Below, piece by piece: positions 24,269 through 33,086 of a DNA stretch of 64,000 nucleotides. The notes under the pieces are model-generated. The model searched no databases. It was not told where the DNA came from and saw only the letters and a program-made list of their open reading frames with translations. Origin of the DNA: UBA1046 sp012511325 (lineage in GTDB: Bacteria; Bacillota; Clostridia; Saccharofermentanales; DTU023); NCBI GenBank assembly GCA_050951925.1, contig JBMNJZ010000001.1, positions 1,116,001 to 1,180,000 on the forward strand, read 5' to 3'. Within the stretch, counting starts at the first letter, position 1. The number at the start of each line of letters is the position of its first letter. Both the position numbers and the translations under genes were made by a program.

Positions 24269-24480
24269 GAGATTCTCCTTTCTGCACTTTGTTAGCCGCA
24301 GGAGAATCTTAGAAAACAATTTTCACTCAAAGAGCAAGTCCGACAATGCTCTTTCTGAAAAAGAGCGCAGACTGGTAAAATTCCCCGCGGGAAACCGGAT
24401 TATTAATGCTGATACATCGTGGTCGATAATCCAAAATAGTCACGCCCTTTCTTTTAATGATTCGGTTGCAGTAGCAACCA
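24269..24480 (-). promoter_or_regulatory. Structured mgtA leader RNA, candidate magnesium-responsive switch
   Basis: Read on the minus strand from 24480: a 5' hairpin GGTTGC-TACT-GCAACC; a GGATTAT/ATAATCC stem; a three-copy set AAAGAGC (24329-24335), GCTCTTT (24348-24354), AAAGAGC (24360-24366), which can form only one of two hairpins at a time; and a perfect 10-bp inverted repeat AGATTCTCCT / AGGAGAATCT (24300-24309 with 24270-24279) that buries the Shine-Dalgarno site. The segment at 24380-24386 (GGGGAAT as RNA sense) could pair with the anti-Shine-Dalgarno arm and free it. It does not resemble the known M-box consensus to my eye. Confidence 0.6.
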
Positions 24481-24486
24481 CTCAGT

Positions 24487-24516
24487 AATTTAGCATACGA
24501 CGCAATACTAAATCAA
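24487..24516 (-). promoter_or_regulatory. Putative promoter of mgtA
   Basis: Minus strand TTGATT (complement of 24511-24516), 18 bp, TAAATT (complement of 24487-24492). Start of transcription expected near 24480, about 210 nt before the ATG. Confidence 0.5.
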
Positions 24517-24621
24517 GCCCCAAAATTGCAATATTTGTTTTTAAATTTGATTGCCTGGATTCCCGGTCCGGGAGCGGTTGCCGATGTGATTAACAATAAG
24601 TAAGTCTTGCGAGCTCTCGTT

Positions 24622-25047
24622 TCACCAGAGATCGCATTTTTTGAGAAGTTCTTGACAGAGTGGGTGTTTGGGGGAACATGTTATAGTTTGCTCGGTGCCG
24701 TTGTTGTAATAAATCCTAAAGGTGATTGATTTTGTTTCTTCGTATTGCTCTCCGGTTATCGCGCCGAACAGCGCCCCGCGTTCGCCGGCTATCATGTACC
24801 CGAGGACGGCGCGCGCTAAGGTGTCATCCACAATTTCTTTGTTTATTTCCAGGATTTCCACTTTCCGGGTGCCGGGGTTCTTAATTTTCTGACCCGTATG
24901 AAAATAGATATAGGAACCAACAATCCTGATAACAATACCAAGTCCTGTTGCTACTGCGAGTATAATCAGGCCATATTTAAAGAATTTGCCGATAGACTTT
25001 TCCAGATCAATGGCAGCGGTAATCAGGCATATTGGAAAGTTCAGCAT
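24622..25047 (-). CDS. Hypothetical membrane-anchored protein
   Basis: 141 residues, family not recognised. One or two membrane segments (roughly 1-15 and 24-48), then a soluble part: an Asn/Lys-rich linker, VDDTLARAVLGYMIAGERGA, a Gly/Ala-rich bend, and a predicted beta stretch KSITFRIYYNNGTEQTITCS ending in LCQELLKKCDLW. The soluble part could be a small domain on either side of the membrane. ATG 25047 is preferred over 25065 because GGAGGG lies 9 nt upstream. 69 nt downstream of the SGNH hydrolase gene and on the same strand, so likely cotranscribed with it. Confidence 0.6.
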   Translation of the reverse strand: MLNFPICLITAAIDLEKSIGKFFKYGLIILAVATGLGIVIRIVGSYIYFHTGQKIKNPGTRKVEILEINKEIVDDTLARAVLGYMIAGERGALFGAITGEQYEETKSITFRIYYNNGTEQTITCSPKHPLCQELLKKCDLW

Positions 25048-25116
25048 GTCTGTTCGTCCCTCCATGCAGGTCTTGCTTGGAAACAGCTGTTTGTAACTAT
25101 TATATACAGGATTTTA

Positions 25117-25824
25117 TTAATTTGCTTCGAGAATCTGCGAGATCAGGGCATGGCCTTGGGCATTGGGGTGCATGCCGTCATCGCAGATGAGATTTTCCAT
25201 GTCCGGATGCTGTAGGAAGGCGCCGCGGATGTCGATTAAGGGTACTTTCTTCTTGCCGGCCAGCTGTTCTACGGCATTGCTATAGGTTTTATGCCATTGG
25301 AAGATGCTGTCGGTGGTGTTGCCCAGCCAGTTTAAAATTGCATTGGCATCAAGGTCGCGGGAGATGGTGGCGAAAAAACGATCCTGAATCAGAGGAGGGA
25401 GATTGAGCAGAAGCGGTTGAAAGTTCTGCTGCCGCAGAGTGTCGATCAGCCGTTCGTATAGATGAATGAAATTTTTCAGGGGCACCTGGGGCAAATGCTC
25501 GGCCGTGGGATTGCAGCTGATATCAGCCCAGTTGAAATTGCAGTCATTGCCGCCGAACTGGAGCAGGGCGACACCGCCCCGGGTTAGACGGTCTCGGTAG
25601 CGATCAAGCTGTTTAAGACCTTTTTCCACAGTGGCGCCGAAGACAGACAGATTCATAATATCCAGTCTAAGATCTGACTTAATTTTTTCCACAAAGCTGT
25701 TTTTCAATTGCTGATAGCGCTTTTTGAGCGGATCGAAAGCGATACCTTTGGATATGGAGTCGCCGAGCACAAGCCAGGGTTTCTGCCAGAGAGCCGATCT
25801 GTTGATGGAAAGTGCGTATATCAT
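25117..25824 (-). CDS. SGNH/GDSL-family hydrolase
   Basis: 235 residues from ATG 25824 (GGGAGA 6 nt upstream; longer in-frame starts have no binding site). Block I LGDSISKG with nucleophile Ser23, block III QFGGNDCN (91-94) with the oxyanion Asn, and block V DDGMHPN with Asp216 and His219 make a full esterase/lipase triad. No signal peptide is seen, so it is probably cytosolic. The substrate is unknown; relatives deacylate sugars, lipids or thioesters. Transcribed divergently from the DUF1836 gene across a region with palindromes. Confidence 0.88.
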   Translation of the reverse strand: MIYALSINRSALWQKPWLVLGDSISKGIAFDPLKKRYQQLKNSFVEKIKSDLRLDIMNLSVFGATVEKGLKQLDRYRDRLTRGGVALLQFGGNDCNFNWADISCNPTAEHLPQVPLKNFIHLYERLIDTLRQQNFQPLLLNLPPLIQDRFFATISRDLDANAILNWLGNTTDSIFQWHKTYSNAVEQLAGKKKVPLIDIRGAFLQHPDMENLICDDGMHPNAQGHALISQILEAN

Positions 25825-25871
25825 GGTTTTTCTCCCTTTGCTGTCATATAATAGTGCCATATCAGTAAAAC

Positions 25872-25928
25872 CAGGTGATATAGTTATCAATACCATATTA
25901 CCTGTTTGTTATAATGTCAAGCGCTTGA
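25872..25928. promoter_or_regulatory. Divergent promoter region with nested palindromes
   Basis: Minus-strand promoter for the SGNH gene: TTGACA (complement of 25915-25920), 17 bp, TATGGT (complement of 25892-25897). Plus strand: TATAAT at 25910-25915 for the DUF1836 gene. CAGGTGATATAGT (25872-25884) and ACCATATTACCTG (25892-25904) form an imperfect inverted repeat over the minus -10. TCAAGCGCTTGA (25917-25928) is a perfect palindrome over the minus -35; a second AAGCGCTT lies at 25991-25998. Confidence 0.6.
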
Positions 25929-26018
25929 TTGTAAATAATCTGGAGCAGGTACATTTGTTAATTTAGGCCTCATCGGTAATAATTGGGACTAAGCGCTTTA
26001 TGATGTGAGGGAATAGCG

Positions 26019-26594
26019 ATGACTAAGAGAAAGAAAAATCAAGAGATAGAAGCGGAGGAGCCGACAATTGAAGGTATCAAGGCTGCCGCTCCCTTTTCTT
26101 TAGAGGAGCTGCGCGCCGATATAGCCGCGCGGGAGCTGATTGATTACGAGCTTTTGCCCTATATTGATTTATATATGGATCAGATTATTACATTGATGTC
26201 GGAGCAGAACAAAGACGAAAGACACAGAGTTCCTCTGACCTCCTCGATGATCAATAATTATACTAAGCAGGGAGTATTGCCGCGGGCGCAGGGTAAGCGC
26301 TATACCAGGGACCATCTGGTTGACCTGACGCTTCTTATCTATCTCAAAGAAGTTATGCCGATCGCCAATATCGGCGAACTGCGTCAATTATTGGCAGAGG
26401 CGGGTGATCCTGCCTGGCGCTATCGGAATATCTCAGAGGCTTTGAGCAGGGGCAGAAAAGGTATTTTGGATCTGTTGCCGCAGGAGGCCGGCAATCAGGA
26501 AGAGCTGGTGTTGCAGATTTTGCGTCTGGGCCTGTTCAGCTATGTCGCCAGACAAACAGCTCTTGATTTGCTCGATCTGGCCCGGCAGGAGTAA
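26019..26594 (+). CDS. DUF1836 domain protein, probable HTH regulator
   Basis: 191 residues. The DUF1836 signature is clear: YELLPYIDLYMDQIITLMSE near 42-61, VPLTSSMINNYTKQGVLPRA near 70-89, and KRYTRDHLVDLTLLIYLKEV. The second block looks like a helix-turn-helix related to MerR. Role unknown. GAGGG lies about 6 nt before the ATG. It faces the SGNH hydrolase gene across a palindrome-rich promoter region, so it may control that gene and itself (inference). It converges with the glycosyltransferase gene downstream. Confidence 0.82.
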   Translation: MTKRKKNQEIEAEEPTIEGIKAAAPFSLEELRADIAARELIDYELLPYIDLYMDQIITLMSEQNKDERHRVPLTSSMINNYTKQGVLPRAQGKRYTRDHLVDLTLLIYLKEVMPIANIGELRQLLAEAGDPAWRYRNISEALSRGRKGILDLLPQEAGNQEELVLQILRLGLFSYVARQTALDLLDLARQE

Positions 26595-26685
26595 ATCCGG
26601 CGCGGTCTCTCAAATTGTGACCAAAATGCGGTAGGGCTTTCCCGGGCGCCTTTGTCAAGAATTAATCTGCCGCAGATTCGTAGCG

Positions 26686-27729
26686 TTAAGACTCGGATAT
26701 ATTTCCATGGCCTTCGTCAAGAGGAAATTCGCCGTCCATTCGGACTGCATCACGGTGAGGCAATCCCGGCCTGGTGCCGCTGCGGCTTTTCGCATAGAAT
26801 TTGCCGTCTTCGCGCAGGACGAGATAGAGCGGTCTGCTTTTGACTTCTTCGAAAATGCGGCCGATATATTCGCCGGTGATGCCCAGCATGACCAGCACGA
26901 CACCGAAAAAGAAGAGCATGACACTCATCATCGAGGCATAGCCCGGTTCCATATCAACCAGATCAAACAGCTTGGATATGAAGATGAACAGTAGAAACAG
27001 AAAGCTGGCTAAGGAGAGGGTGACGCCGAGATAGATACTGATTTTCAGCGGCCGGTAGGAGAAGGATGTGATGCCGTCGCCGGCGAGCTTCAGCATCTTG
27101 CGCAGAGGATATTTGGTGGTGCCGGCCTGGCGGGGAGCGCGCTCATAATCAACAAATGTTTGGCGGTAACCGAGCCAGGAAATCAGTCCGCGCACATAGC
27201 GATTATGTTCCGGCAGCTGCAGGAGTGCGTCACGAACGGTGCTGTCAATCAGGCGGAAATCGCCGACATCAACTGGTATTTCCACATTCGAGAGCCGGCA
27301 GAGTAAGCGATAGTAGAGGGCGGCTGTGGCTTTTTTGAACCATGTCTCACCTTCGCGCCTTTTCCGTCTGCCGTATACGACCTGATAGCCCTCCCGCCAC
27401 TTTTCGATCAGCTGCGGGATCACTTCCGGCGGATCCTGCAGATCGGCATCAATGATCACAATCGCATCTCCGGCAGCATAATCCATGCCGCAGGTGATGG
27501 CTGTTTGGTGCCCGAAATTGCGGGAGAAGCTGATCAATTTGACCTTGCCGTCAGCGAGGCACCAGGGCCTGATAATCTCAGCTGTCCGGTCTGTGCTGCC
27601 GTCATCGACATATATAATCTCATAGGGGAGCTGCAGAGCAGACAATACAGCAGCAAGGCGCTGCTGAGTGGCAGTGATCACTTCTTCTTCATTAAAGACA
27701 GGTACGACAACTGACAGTTCCGGTTTCAT
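26686..27729 (-). CDS. GtrB-like polyprenyl-phosphate glycosyltransferase (GT2)
   Basis: 347 residues from ATG 27729 (GAGGT 6 nt upstream). GT-A domain: LSVVVPVFNEEEVI at the N-terminus, YVDDGSTDRT with nucleotide-binding Asp residues, DADLQDPPEV (metal-binding DAD), then DVGDFRLIDSTV. Two membrane helices at about 230-255 and 265-295. This is the layout of GtrB/DPM1/ArnC enzymes that load a sugar from a nucleotide sugar onto undecaprenyl phosphate in the inner leaflet. No flippase or second transferase is adjacent, so the pathway (wall decoration or teichoic acid glycosylation) is not defined. Confidence 0.9.
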   Translation of the reverse strand: MKPELSVVVPVFNEEEVITATQQRLAAVLSALQLPYEIIYVDDGSTDRTAEIIRPWCLADGKVKLISFSRNFGHQTAITCGMDYAAGDAIVIIDADLQDPPEVIPQLIEKWREGYQVVYGRRKRREGETWFKKATAALYYRLLCRLSNVEIPVDVGDFRLIDSTVRDALLQLPEHNRYVRGLISWLGYRQTFVDYERAPRQAGTTKYPLRKMLKLAGDGITSFSYRPLKISIYLGVTLSLASFLFLLFIFISKLFDLVDMEPGYASMMSVMLFFFGVVLVMLGITGEYIGRIFEEVKSRPLYLVLREDGKFYAKSRSGTRPGLPHRDAVRMDGEFPLDEGHGNISES

Positions 27730-27987
27730 GGATACCTCGCTAAATGATGTGTTCATTATTGACATTTTAGTATAGAAAAAGACATTTGCCTATCAAAGAG
27801 CAAAGCGCGACAGACAAGTGCCTTGCTCCAAAAGGCAGGAGGTTGCAGATATGGCATTTGTTTCCGGATAATATGTTGCGAGAACACAGGTATCCGCTGA
27901 GAGAAGATTTTTGCTTAGAGCACGTTTAAAGCCTACAATGATCAGATAACGGATACAATAAATAAAAACGAATTCGGGAGGATAATA

Positions 27988-28332
27988 ATGAATCAGATTG
28001 AAGAAATCGGGATTGCTGATTTTGATAAAGTGGATGTCCGCGTGGGGACGATTCTGAGCGCTAAGCCAAATAAGCGTTCCAGAAATCCGTCCTATGTGCT
28101 GGAGATTGATTTCGGCGCCGAGCTGGGCGTGAAGAATTCTTCCGCTCAGATTACGAAGGTGTATGAGGCAGAAGATCTGATCGGCAAGCAGGTTCTCTGC
28201 TGTGTCAATCTGGCACCGCTGTACATCGGCTCCGTGAAGAGCGAGGTGCGAATCCTGGGTACGGAATCAGAGCAGGGTATAGTACTGCTGGTGCCAGAAT
28301 TTGAAGTCAAGAACGGCGATCATGTGACCTGA
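27988..28332 (+). CDS. csaA: CsaA-like tRNA-binding domain protein
   Basis: 114 residues made of one EMAPII/tRNA-binding OB fold, as in Bacillus CsaA and the C-terminal part of methionyl-tRNA synthetases. Seen: FDKVDVRVGTILSAKPNKRS, SYVLEIDFGAELGVKNSSAQ, IGKQVLCCVNLAP and the end stretch VLLVPEFEVKNGDHV. CsaA has chaperone-like activity in Bacillus protein export, but the true role of such single-domain proteins is open. GGGAGG precedes the ATG. The gene stands alone, with about 250 bp of non-coding DNA upstream and 100 bp to the next gene. Confidence 0.85.
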   Translation: MNQIEEIGIADFDKVDVRVGTILSAKPNKRSRNPSYVLEIDFGAELGVKNSSAQITKVYEAEDLIGKQVLCCVNLAPLYIGSVKSEVRILGTESEQGIVLLVPEFEVKNGDHVT

Positions 28333-28438
28333 GCCCGATGCTGTTCCCGATAACTGAGCGATGGTGCCGGACGGCGGTCTGAAAATACAGCAGCAATGGC
28401 GTCCGGCAGGATTTAGGTGTCCATAGGGAGATGAAGAG

Positions 28439-29047
28439 ATGACTCAAGATTTTGATCATGACGAAGACGCCCGGGAGGAATTCCGGCACTTTATCGCTAT
28501 TTGCCAGCGTTGCCAGGCTTGCGATCTGGCCGCGCACAGACAGAATGTCGTGGTCTGGCGAGGGAATATCAAGGCTCCGCTGATGATTATCGGCGAGGGA
28601 CCCGGAGCGGAAGAGGATGAACAGGGTCTGCCCTTTGTCGGACGTTCCGGCCAATTGCTGGATCAGTTGCTCACGGCCTGGGAGATCAGGGAAGATGATT
28701 TTCATATCTGCAATATTGTGAAGTGCCGTCCGCCAGGCAATCGGGCGCCTAAGCCGGAGGAAGCGGAGAAGTGCCGTCCGCTGCTGACACGTCAGTTCAA
28801 TCTGGTCCGGCCGCGGGTAATCCTGCTGATGGGCGGCACGGCCTATAAATATTTCACACATGATGACACCGGAATTACCAAAGTCAGGGGACGCTGGATC
28901 CAGAAGGCGGGCTATTGGATTTTGCCCACCTTTCATCCGGCCTATGTGTTGCGCGATCCACGCCGCAAGAACGATCTCTGGCAGGATATCGCTGCTGCGC
29001 GCCGCAAGCTGTCAGAGCTAAAACTTCTGCCTGAGCTAATTACTTAA
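28439..29047 (+). CDS. Uracil-DNA glycosylase, family 4 (iron-sulfur type)
   Basis: 202 residues. Removes uracil from DNA. Seen: CQRCQACDL at 22-30 and C97-x15-C113, the four-cysteine spacing that holds the [4Fe-4S] cluster, IIGEGPGAEEDEQGLPFVGRSG (motif A with catalytic Glu/Asp and base-stacking residues) and PTFHPAYVLRDP (motif with catalytic His). GGGAGATGAAGAG precedes the ATG. It ends 15 nt before uvrB, giving a two-gene DNA repair unit. Confidence 0.93.
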   Translation: MTQDFDHDEDAREEFRHFIAICQRCQACDLAAHRQNVVVWRGNIKAPLMIIGEGPGAEEDEQGLPFVGRSGQLLDQLLTAWEIREDDFHICNIVKCRPPGNRAPKPEEAEKCRPLLTRQFNLVRPRVILLMGGTAYKYFTHDDTGITKVRGRWIQKAGYWILPTFHPAYVLRDPRRKNDLWQDIAAARRKLSELKLLPELIT

Positions 29048-29062
29048 TGAGGTCAACACGAT

Positions 29063-31132
29063 ATGACAGCACGACGTGTCGAATTACCCCAAACTGATTA
29101 CCGCCATCCCTTCCGGATTAGAACGGATATGTCGCCGCAGGGCGATCAGCCGCAGGCCATTGAACAGCTGACTTCAGGGTTGCGGCAGGGCATGCCGGCT
29201 CAGACCTTGCTGGGTGTTACCGGCTCCGGCAAGACTTTTACCATGGCCAAAGTGATCGAGGAAACGCAGCGCCCCGCCTTGGTGGTTGCGCATAATAAAA
29301 CCCTGGCCGGCCAGCTTTGCGCTGAGTTCATGGCTCTGTTTCCCGATAATGCTGTGGAGTACTTCGTCAGTTATTATGATTATTATCAGCCGGAGGCCTA
29401 TATCCCGTCCCGCGATATCTATATCGAGAAAGATTCGGCCATCAACGATGAGATCGATCTCTTGCGCCATTCGGCTACATCTTCGCTGATGGAGCGGCGC
29501 GATGTGATCGTGGTGGCCTCAGTCTCATGTATATACGGCATCGGCGATCCAAGCGACTATCAGCATTTGATGGTCAGTCTGAGGCCGGGCATGCGAAAAG
29601 AGCGCGATGAAGTTATTGCTCAGCTGATAGCCATCCAGTATCAGCGCAATGATTATGAGGTCAAGCGCGGAACTTTCAGAGTCAGAGGTGACATCCTGGA
29701 TATATATCCCTCGTCAGCGGCTGACATCATAACCCGGGTTAGTTTTTTTGGCGATGAGATTGAAGAGATCAGAGAAATTGATGCTGTCACCGGCCGCAGT
29801 ATCACGGCCCGCAGCTATGCTTCGATCTTCCCGGCTTCGCACTATGCCACTACTGCGGCGCGCATGGAGAAAGCGACTGAGAGTATTGGCAAGGAACTGG
29901 TTGAGAGGCTGGCTGAGCTGCGGGCGGAAGGCAAATTGCTTGAGGCCTATCGGCTGGAACAGCGCACACTCTACGATATTGAGATGTTAAAAGAAACCGG
30001 TTTTTGCAAAGGGATCGAGAATTATTCCCGCCATATGACGGAGCGCGCTCCGGGAGAGCCGCCCTATACATTATTGGATTTCTTCCCTGAAGACTATCTT
30101 CTCTTTATTGATGAGTCGCATGTGACAATTCCCCAGATCGGCGCTATGTATAATGGCGACCGTTCGCGCAAGGAGTCACTGGTTGATTACGGTTTTCGTC
30201 TGCCCTCGGCTTTCGACAACAGGCCCTTGAATTTTACGGAATTTGAGGACAGGATGGGGCAGACAATCTTTGTTTCCGCAACCCCCTCCAAATATGAAGC
30301 AAAACAAGCAAAGCAGGTGGTGGAGCAGGTGATCCGCCCGACCGGCTTGCTTGATCCGCAGGTTTTCATCCGGCCGGTCGCAACTCAGATCGATGATCTT
30401 TTGAGCGAGATCAGAGCCAATACCGATCACGGCGAACGGACGCTGATTCTAACTTTGACCAAGCGGATGGCCGAAGATCTGAGCGATTTTCTGCGCGAGG
30501 AAGGGATGAATGTGGCTTATCTGCACTCGGATATCGTGACCGTGGAGCGGCTCAAGATTCTCAAAGAACTGCGGGAAGGGAAATACGATGTTCTGGTCGG
30601 CATCAATCTCTTACGTGAGGGGCTCGATTTGCCCGAAGTATCTCTGATCGCTATTTTGGATGCGGATAAAGAGGGCTTTTTGCGCTCTGCGACATCCTTG
30701 GTTCAGATCATCGGCCGCGCCGCCCGCAATGTCAATGGACGGGTGATCCTATATGCTGATGAGATTACCAAGTCGATCCAACAGGCGGTGGAAGAAACCA
30801 ATAGGCGCCGCGAGATTCAGGATGCCTTCAACCGTAAGCACAATATCACGCCGAAAAGTATTGAGAAAGATGTCCGCCTCCTGATCGATACGATGAGTGA
30901 GATGGTAGAAGACGGTGTCATTGAAAGGGCAGAAGAGGTTATTGTGAACGGCGATGATATTGCCGGCCTGCGTCTGTCGTCGCTCAATTTCTCACAATTG
31001 GAAAAGATGGAGAAGAAATTGGATCGCGATATGAAAGCGGCGGCCAAGCAGCTGGCTTTTGAAGAAGCGGCGGAACTGCGCGATGTTCTGATCCTGGTGC
31101 GCAATGAGCTGGCTCTGCGCCGGTCGAAATGA
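29063..31132 (+). CDS. uvrB: UvrABC system protein B
   Basis: Helicase-like subunit of nucleotide excision repair that holds the damaged strand for UvrC. 689 residues. Seen: GVTGSGKTFTMA (Walker A, ~47-58), YYDYYQPEAYIP (beta-hairpin that clamps DNA), LLFIDESHVTIPQ (Walker B), helicase motifs GERTLILTLTKRMAEDL, LREGLDLPEVSLIAILDAD and QIIGRAARN, and a C-terminal UVR motif (DMKAAAKQLAFEEAAELRD) for UvrC contact. GAGGTC lies 11 nt upstream of the ATG. uvrA is not in the window. Confidence 0.98.
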   Translation: MTARRVELPQTDYRHPFRIRTDMSPQGDQPQAIEQLTSGLRQGMPAQTLLGVTGSGKTFTMAKVIEETQRPALVVAHNKTLAGQLCAEFMALFPDNAVEYFVSYYDYYQPEAYIPSRDIYIEKDSAINDEIDLLRHSATSSLMERRDVIVVASVSCIYGIGDPSDYQHLMVSLRPGMRKERDEVIAQLIAIQYQRNDYEVKRGTFRVRGDILDIYPSSAADIITRVSFFGDEIEEIREIDAVTGRSITARSYASIFPASHYATTAARMEKATESIGKELVERLAELRAEGKLLEAYRLEQRTLYDIEMLKETGFCKGIENYSRHMTERAPGEPPYTLLDFFPEDYLLFIDESHVTIPQIGAMYNGDRSRKESLVDYGFRLPSAFDNRPLNFTEFEDRMGQTIFVSATPSKYEAKQAKQVVEQVIRPTGLLDPQVFIRPVATQIDDLLSEIRANTDHGERTLILTLTKRMAEDLSDFLREEGMNVAYLHSDIVTVERLKILKELREGKYDVLVGINLLREGLDLPEVSLIAILDADKEGFLRSATSLVQIIGRAARNVNGRVILYADEITKSIQQAVEETNRRREIQDAFNRKHNITPKSIEKDVRLLIDTMSEMVEDGVIERAEEVIVNGDDIAGLRLSSLNFSQLEKMEKKLDRDMKAAAKQLAFEEAAELRDVLILVRNELALRRSK

Positions 31133-31225
31133 GCCGGCGTTGCGGTAATCTGTATGAGACGCCGCTTGTTGCGGAACCCGGTTTGCAGTTTGCCGCTAAA
31201 AGAAAAATATAGACGCCGGTTAAAA

Positions 31226-31255
31226 TGAACCTCGCCGACGGTAGCATGCTATAAT
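31226..31255 (+). promoter_or_regulatory. Putative promoter of the phosphoglucomutase gene
   Basis: Perfect TATAAT at 31250-31255, with TGAACC as a weak -35 about 18 bp upstream. The gene starts 57 bp later. Confidence 0.45.
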
Positions 31256-31311
31256 CATTTTTGAACAGTATCTCAAGTTTTTAGTTAGTAATAATTATTC
31301 GGAGGGTATCT

Positions 31312-33066
31312 ATGACACGCGCGCAAAAAATATACAAATCATGGGTCGAAGACGCCCGCTTCTCATCATCGGTCCGTTCGGAACTGATGTCCATTGCTGG
31401 TAATCCGCAGGAGATCGAAGATCGCTTTTATCAGGATCTGCAATTCGGCACCGCCGGTCTGAGAGGTATCTTGGGCGCCGGTACCAATCGCATGAATTAT
31501 TATACGGTGGCCCGGGCCGCAACCGCTTATGCCCGGCTGATCGCCGCCGGGGGAGAGGAAGCCCGCCAGGCTGGCATTGCCATTTCCTATGATTCCCGCA
31601 ATTTCTCCCGCGAGTTCGCGGAGCTGACTGCACGAATTTTTATCAATCAAGGGGTCAGAGTCTTCTTCTCGACAGAATTGAGGCCGGTGCCGGTCATCTC
31701 CTTCGCCATCAGATACTATGGCTGCGCGGGCGGGGTGATGATTACGGCCAGCCATAATCCGGCTATCTATAACGGCTTTAAAGTCTATGGCGAGGATGGC
31801 GCGCAATTGCCGCCTGAAGAAGCTGACGCCATTGCCGAAATGATGGCTGATCTATCTGATCTGCCGGGTCTTATTGACGGGCTGCCTGATTTCTCCGAGC
31901 TCGGCAGTGCGGAATTGTTCATCTGGATGGGTGAAGATATTGACCGGGCTTATAGTGACTATCTGATGACTTTGTCGCTTAATCAAGAAGCCGTTGCAAA
32001 AATGAAGCAGATGCCGATTGTCTATACCCCGTTGCACGGCTCGGGCAATAAACCTGTCCGTCATCAATTAGCCAGGCTCGGCTTCACCAATATAAACATT
32101 GTGCCGGAGCAAGAGCTGCCGGACGGGGATTTTCCTACTGTGGCGCTGCCCAATCCCGAATTGCCGGAAGCAATGCAAATGGCGATTGATCTGGCAAAAG
32201 AAATTGATGCCGACCTGGTGTTGGCGACTGATCCCGATGCCGACCGCACAGGAGTGGTCGTACGCCTGCGGGACGGAAGCTACAGAATCATCAGCGGCAA
32301 TGAGATCGGAATTTTGTTGATGGATTATATCCTGAGCTCCAAACAGAAAGCAGGTAAATTGGCGGAGCAGTCTTTTTGTGTGACAACGATTGTTTCGACC
32401 CGACTGACGCATGTCATTGCCGACCATTACGGGGTAGACTTGTATGAGACTTTTACCGGTTTCAAACATATAGCCGAGGCCATCAAAGAATTCGGCGATG
32501 ACGCCGGCGGCCAATTCCAATTCGGTTTTGAGGAAAGCTTCGGCTATCTGGCAGGCGACCGCGTCCGGGACAAAGATGCGGTCGTATCATGCATGCTGCT
32601 GGCCGAGATGGCAGCGGTGGCCGCCCTGGAGGGCAAAACCTTCAATGATCTGCTGACAGCTATCTATGAGCGCTACGGCTATCAGGGCGAAGCTACCGTC
32701 TCCATCTACCGCGAAGGCAAGACCGGCCAGGAAAAGATCAGCGCTGCTATGGAATCTTTGCGCCGGAACAGAGCCGATGGCATTCCCGGCGCCGAAGTGA
32801 CTGCGGTACTCGACTATCTCAGCGGCGAGCGCCTTAACATAGCGACAGGGGAATGTACCGACACAGCGCTTAAAGGCAGCAATGTGATGCTATATGAATT
32901 AGCCGGTCCGTCCGGCCATGACTGGATGTGTGTCCGGCCCTCAGGAACCGAGCCTAAGATCAAGATCTATTATGGCATCTATGATCAGGATCAGACCAGT
33001 TGTGACCGCAGACTGCGGGAAATCAAAGAGAAAACTTTGGCCCATCTCGACAATCTGCTGGCTTAG
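31312..33066 (+). CDS. Phosphoglucomutase / phosphomannomutase (PgcA type)
   Basis: 584 residues. Interconverts glucose-1-phosphate and glucose-6-phosphate. Seen: FGTAGLRGILGAGTNRMN at ~46-63, the phosphoserine loop GGVMITASHNPAIYNGFKVY, the metal loop ATDPDADRTGVV, the sugar-binding GGQFQFGFEESFGYL and the phosphate-binding RPSGTEPKIKIYYGI. The length fits the large alpha-PGM group found in Bacillota. GGAGGG lies 7 nt before the ATG. It supplies glucose-1-phosphate for GlgC at 42 kb, so it connects glycolysis to the glycogen cluster although not adjacent to it. Confidence 0.93.
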   Translation: MTRAQKIYKSWVEDARFSSSVRSELMSIAGNPQEIEDRFYQDLQFGTAGLRGILGAGTNRMNYYTVARAATAYARLIAAGGEEARQAGIAISYDSRNFSREFAELTARIFINQGVRVFFSTELRPVPVISFAIRYYGCAGGVMITASHNPAIYNGFKVYGEDGAQLPPEEADAIAEMMADLSDLPGLIDGLPDFSELGSAELFIWMGEDIDRAYSDYLMTLSLNQEAVAKMKQMPIVYTPLHGSGNKPVRHQLARLGFTNINIVPEQELPDGDFPTVALPNPELPEAMQMAIDLAKEIDADLVLATDPDADRTGVVVRLRDGSYRIISGNEIGILLMDYILSSKQKAGKLAEQSFCVTTIVSTRLTHVIADHYGVDLYETFTGFKHIAEAIKEFGDDAGGQFQFGFEESFGYLAGDRVRDKDAVVSCMLLAEMAAVAALEGKTFNDLLTAIYERYGYQGEATVSIYREGKTGQEKISAAMESLRRNRADGIPGAEVTAVLDYLSGERLNIATGECTDTALKGSNVMLYELAGPSGHDWMCVRPSGTEPKIKIYYGIYDQDQTSCDRRLREIKEKTLAHLDNLLA

Positions 33067-33086
33067 CATGCCGGGGGAATATATAA

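Noticed and set aside
24608..24642. Plus-strand hairpin followed by ATTTTTTG
   Set aside because: Terminator-like, but no plus-strand gene precedes it, and it overlaps the end of a minus-strand gene. Direction does not fit.
27851..27871. Six-codon frame (MAFVSG) with a strong AGGAGG 8 nt upstream
   Set aside because: A good ribosome site, but no promoter or downstream attenuator structure could be tied to it. Probably chance or a gene remnant.
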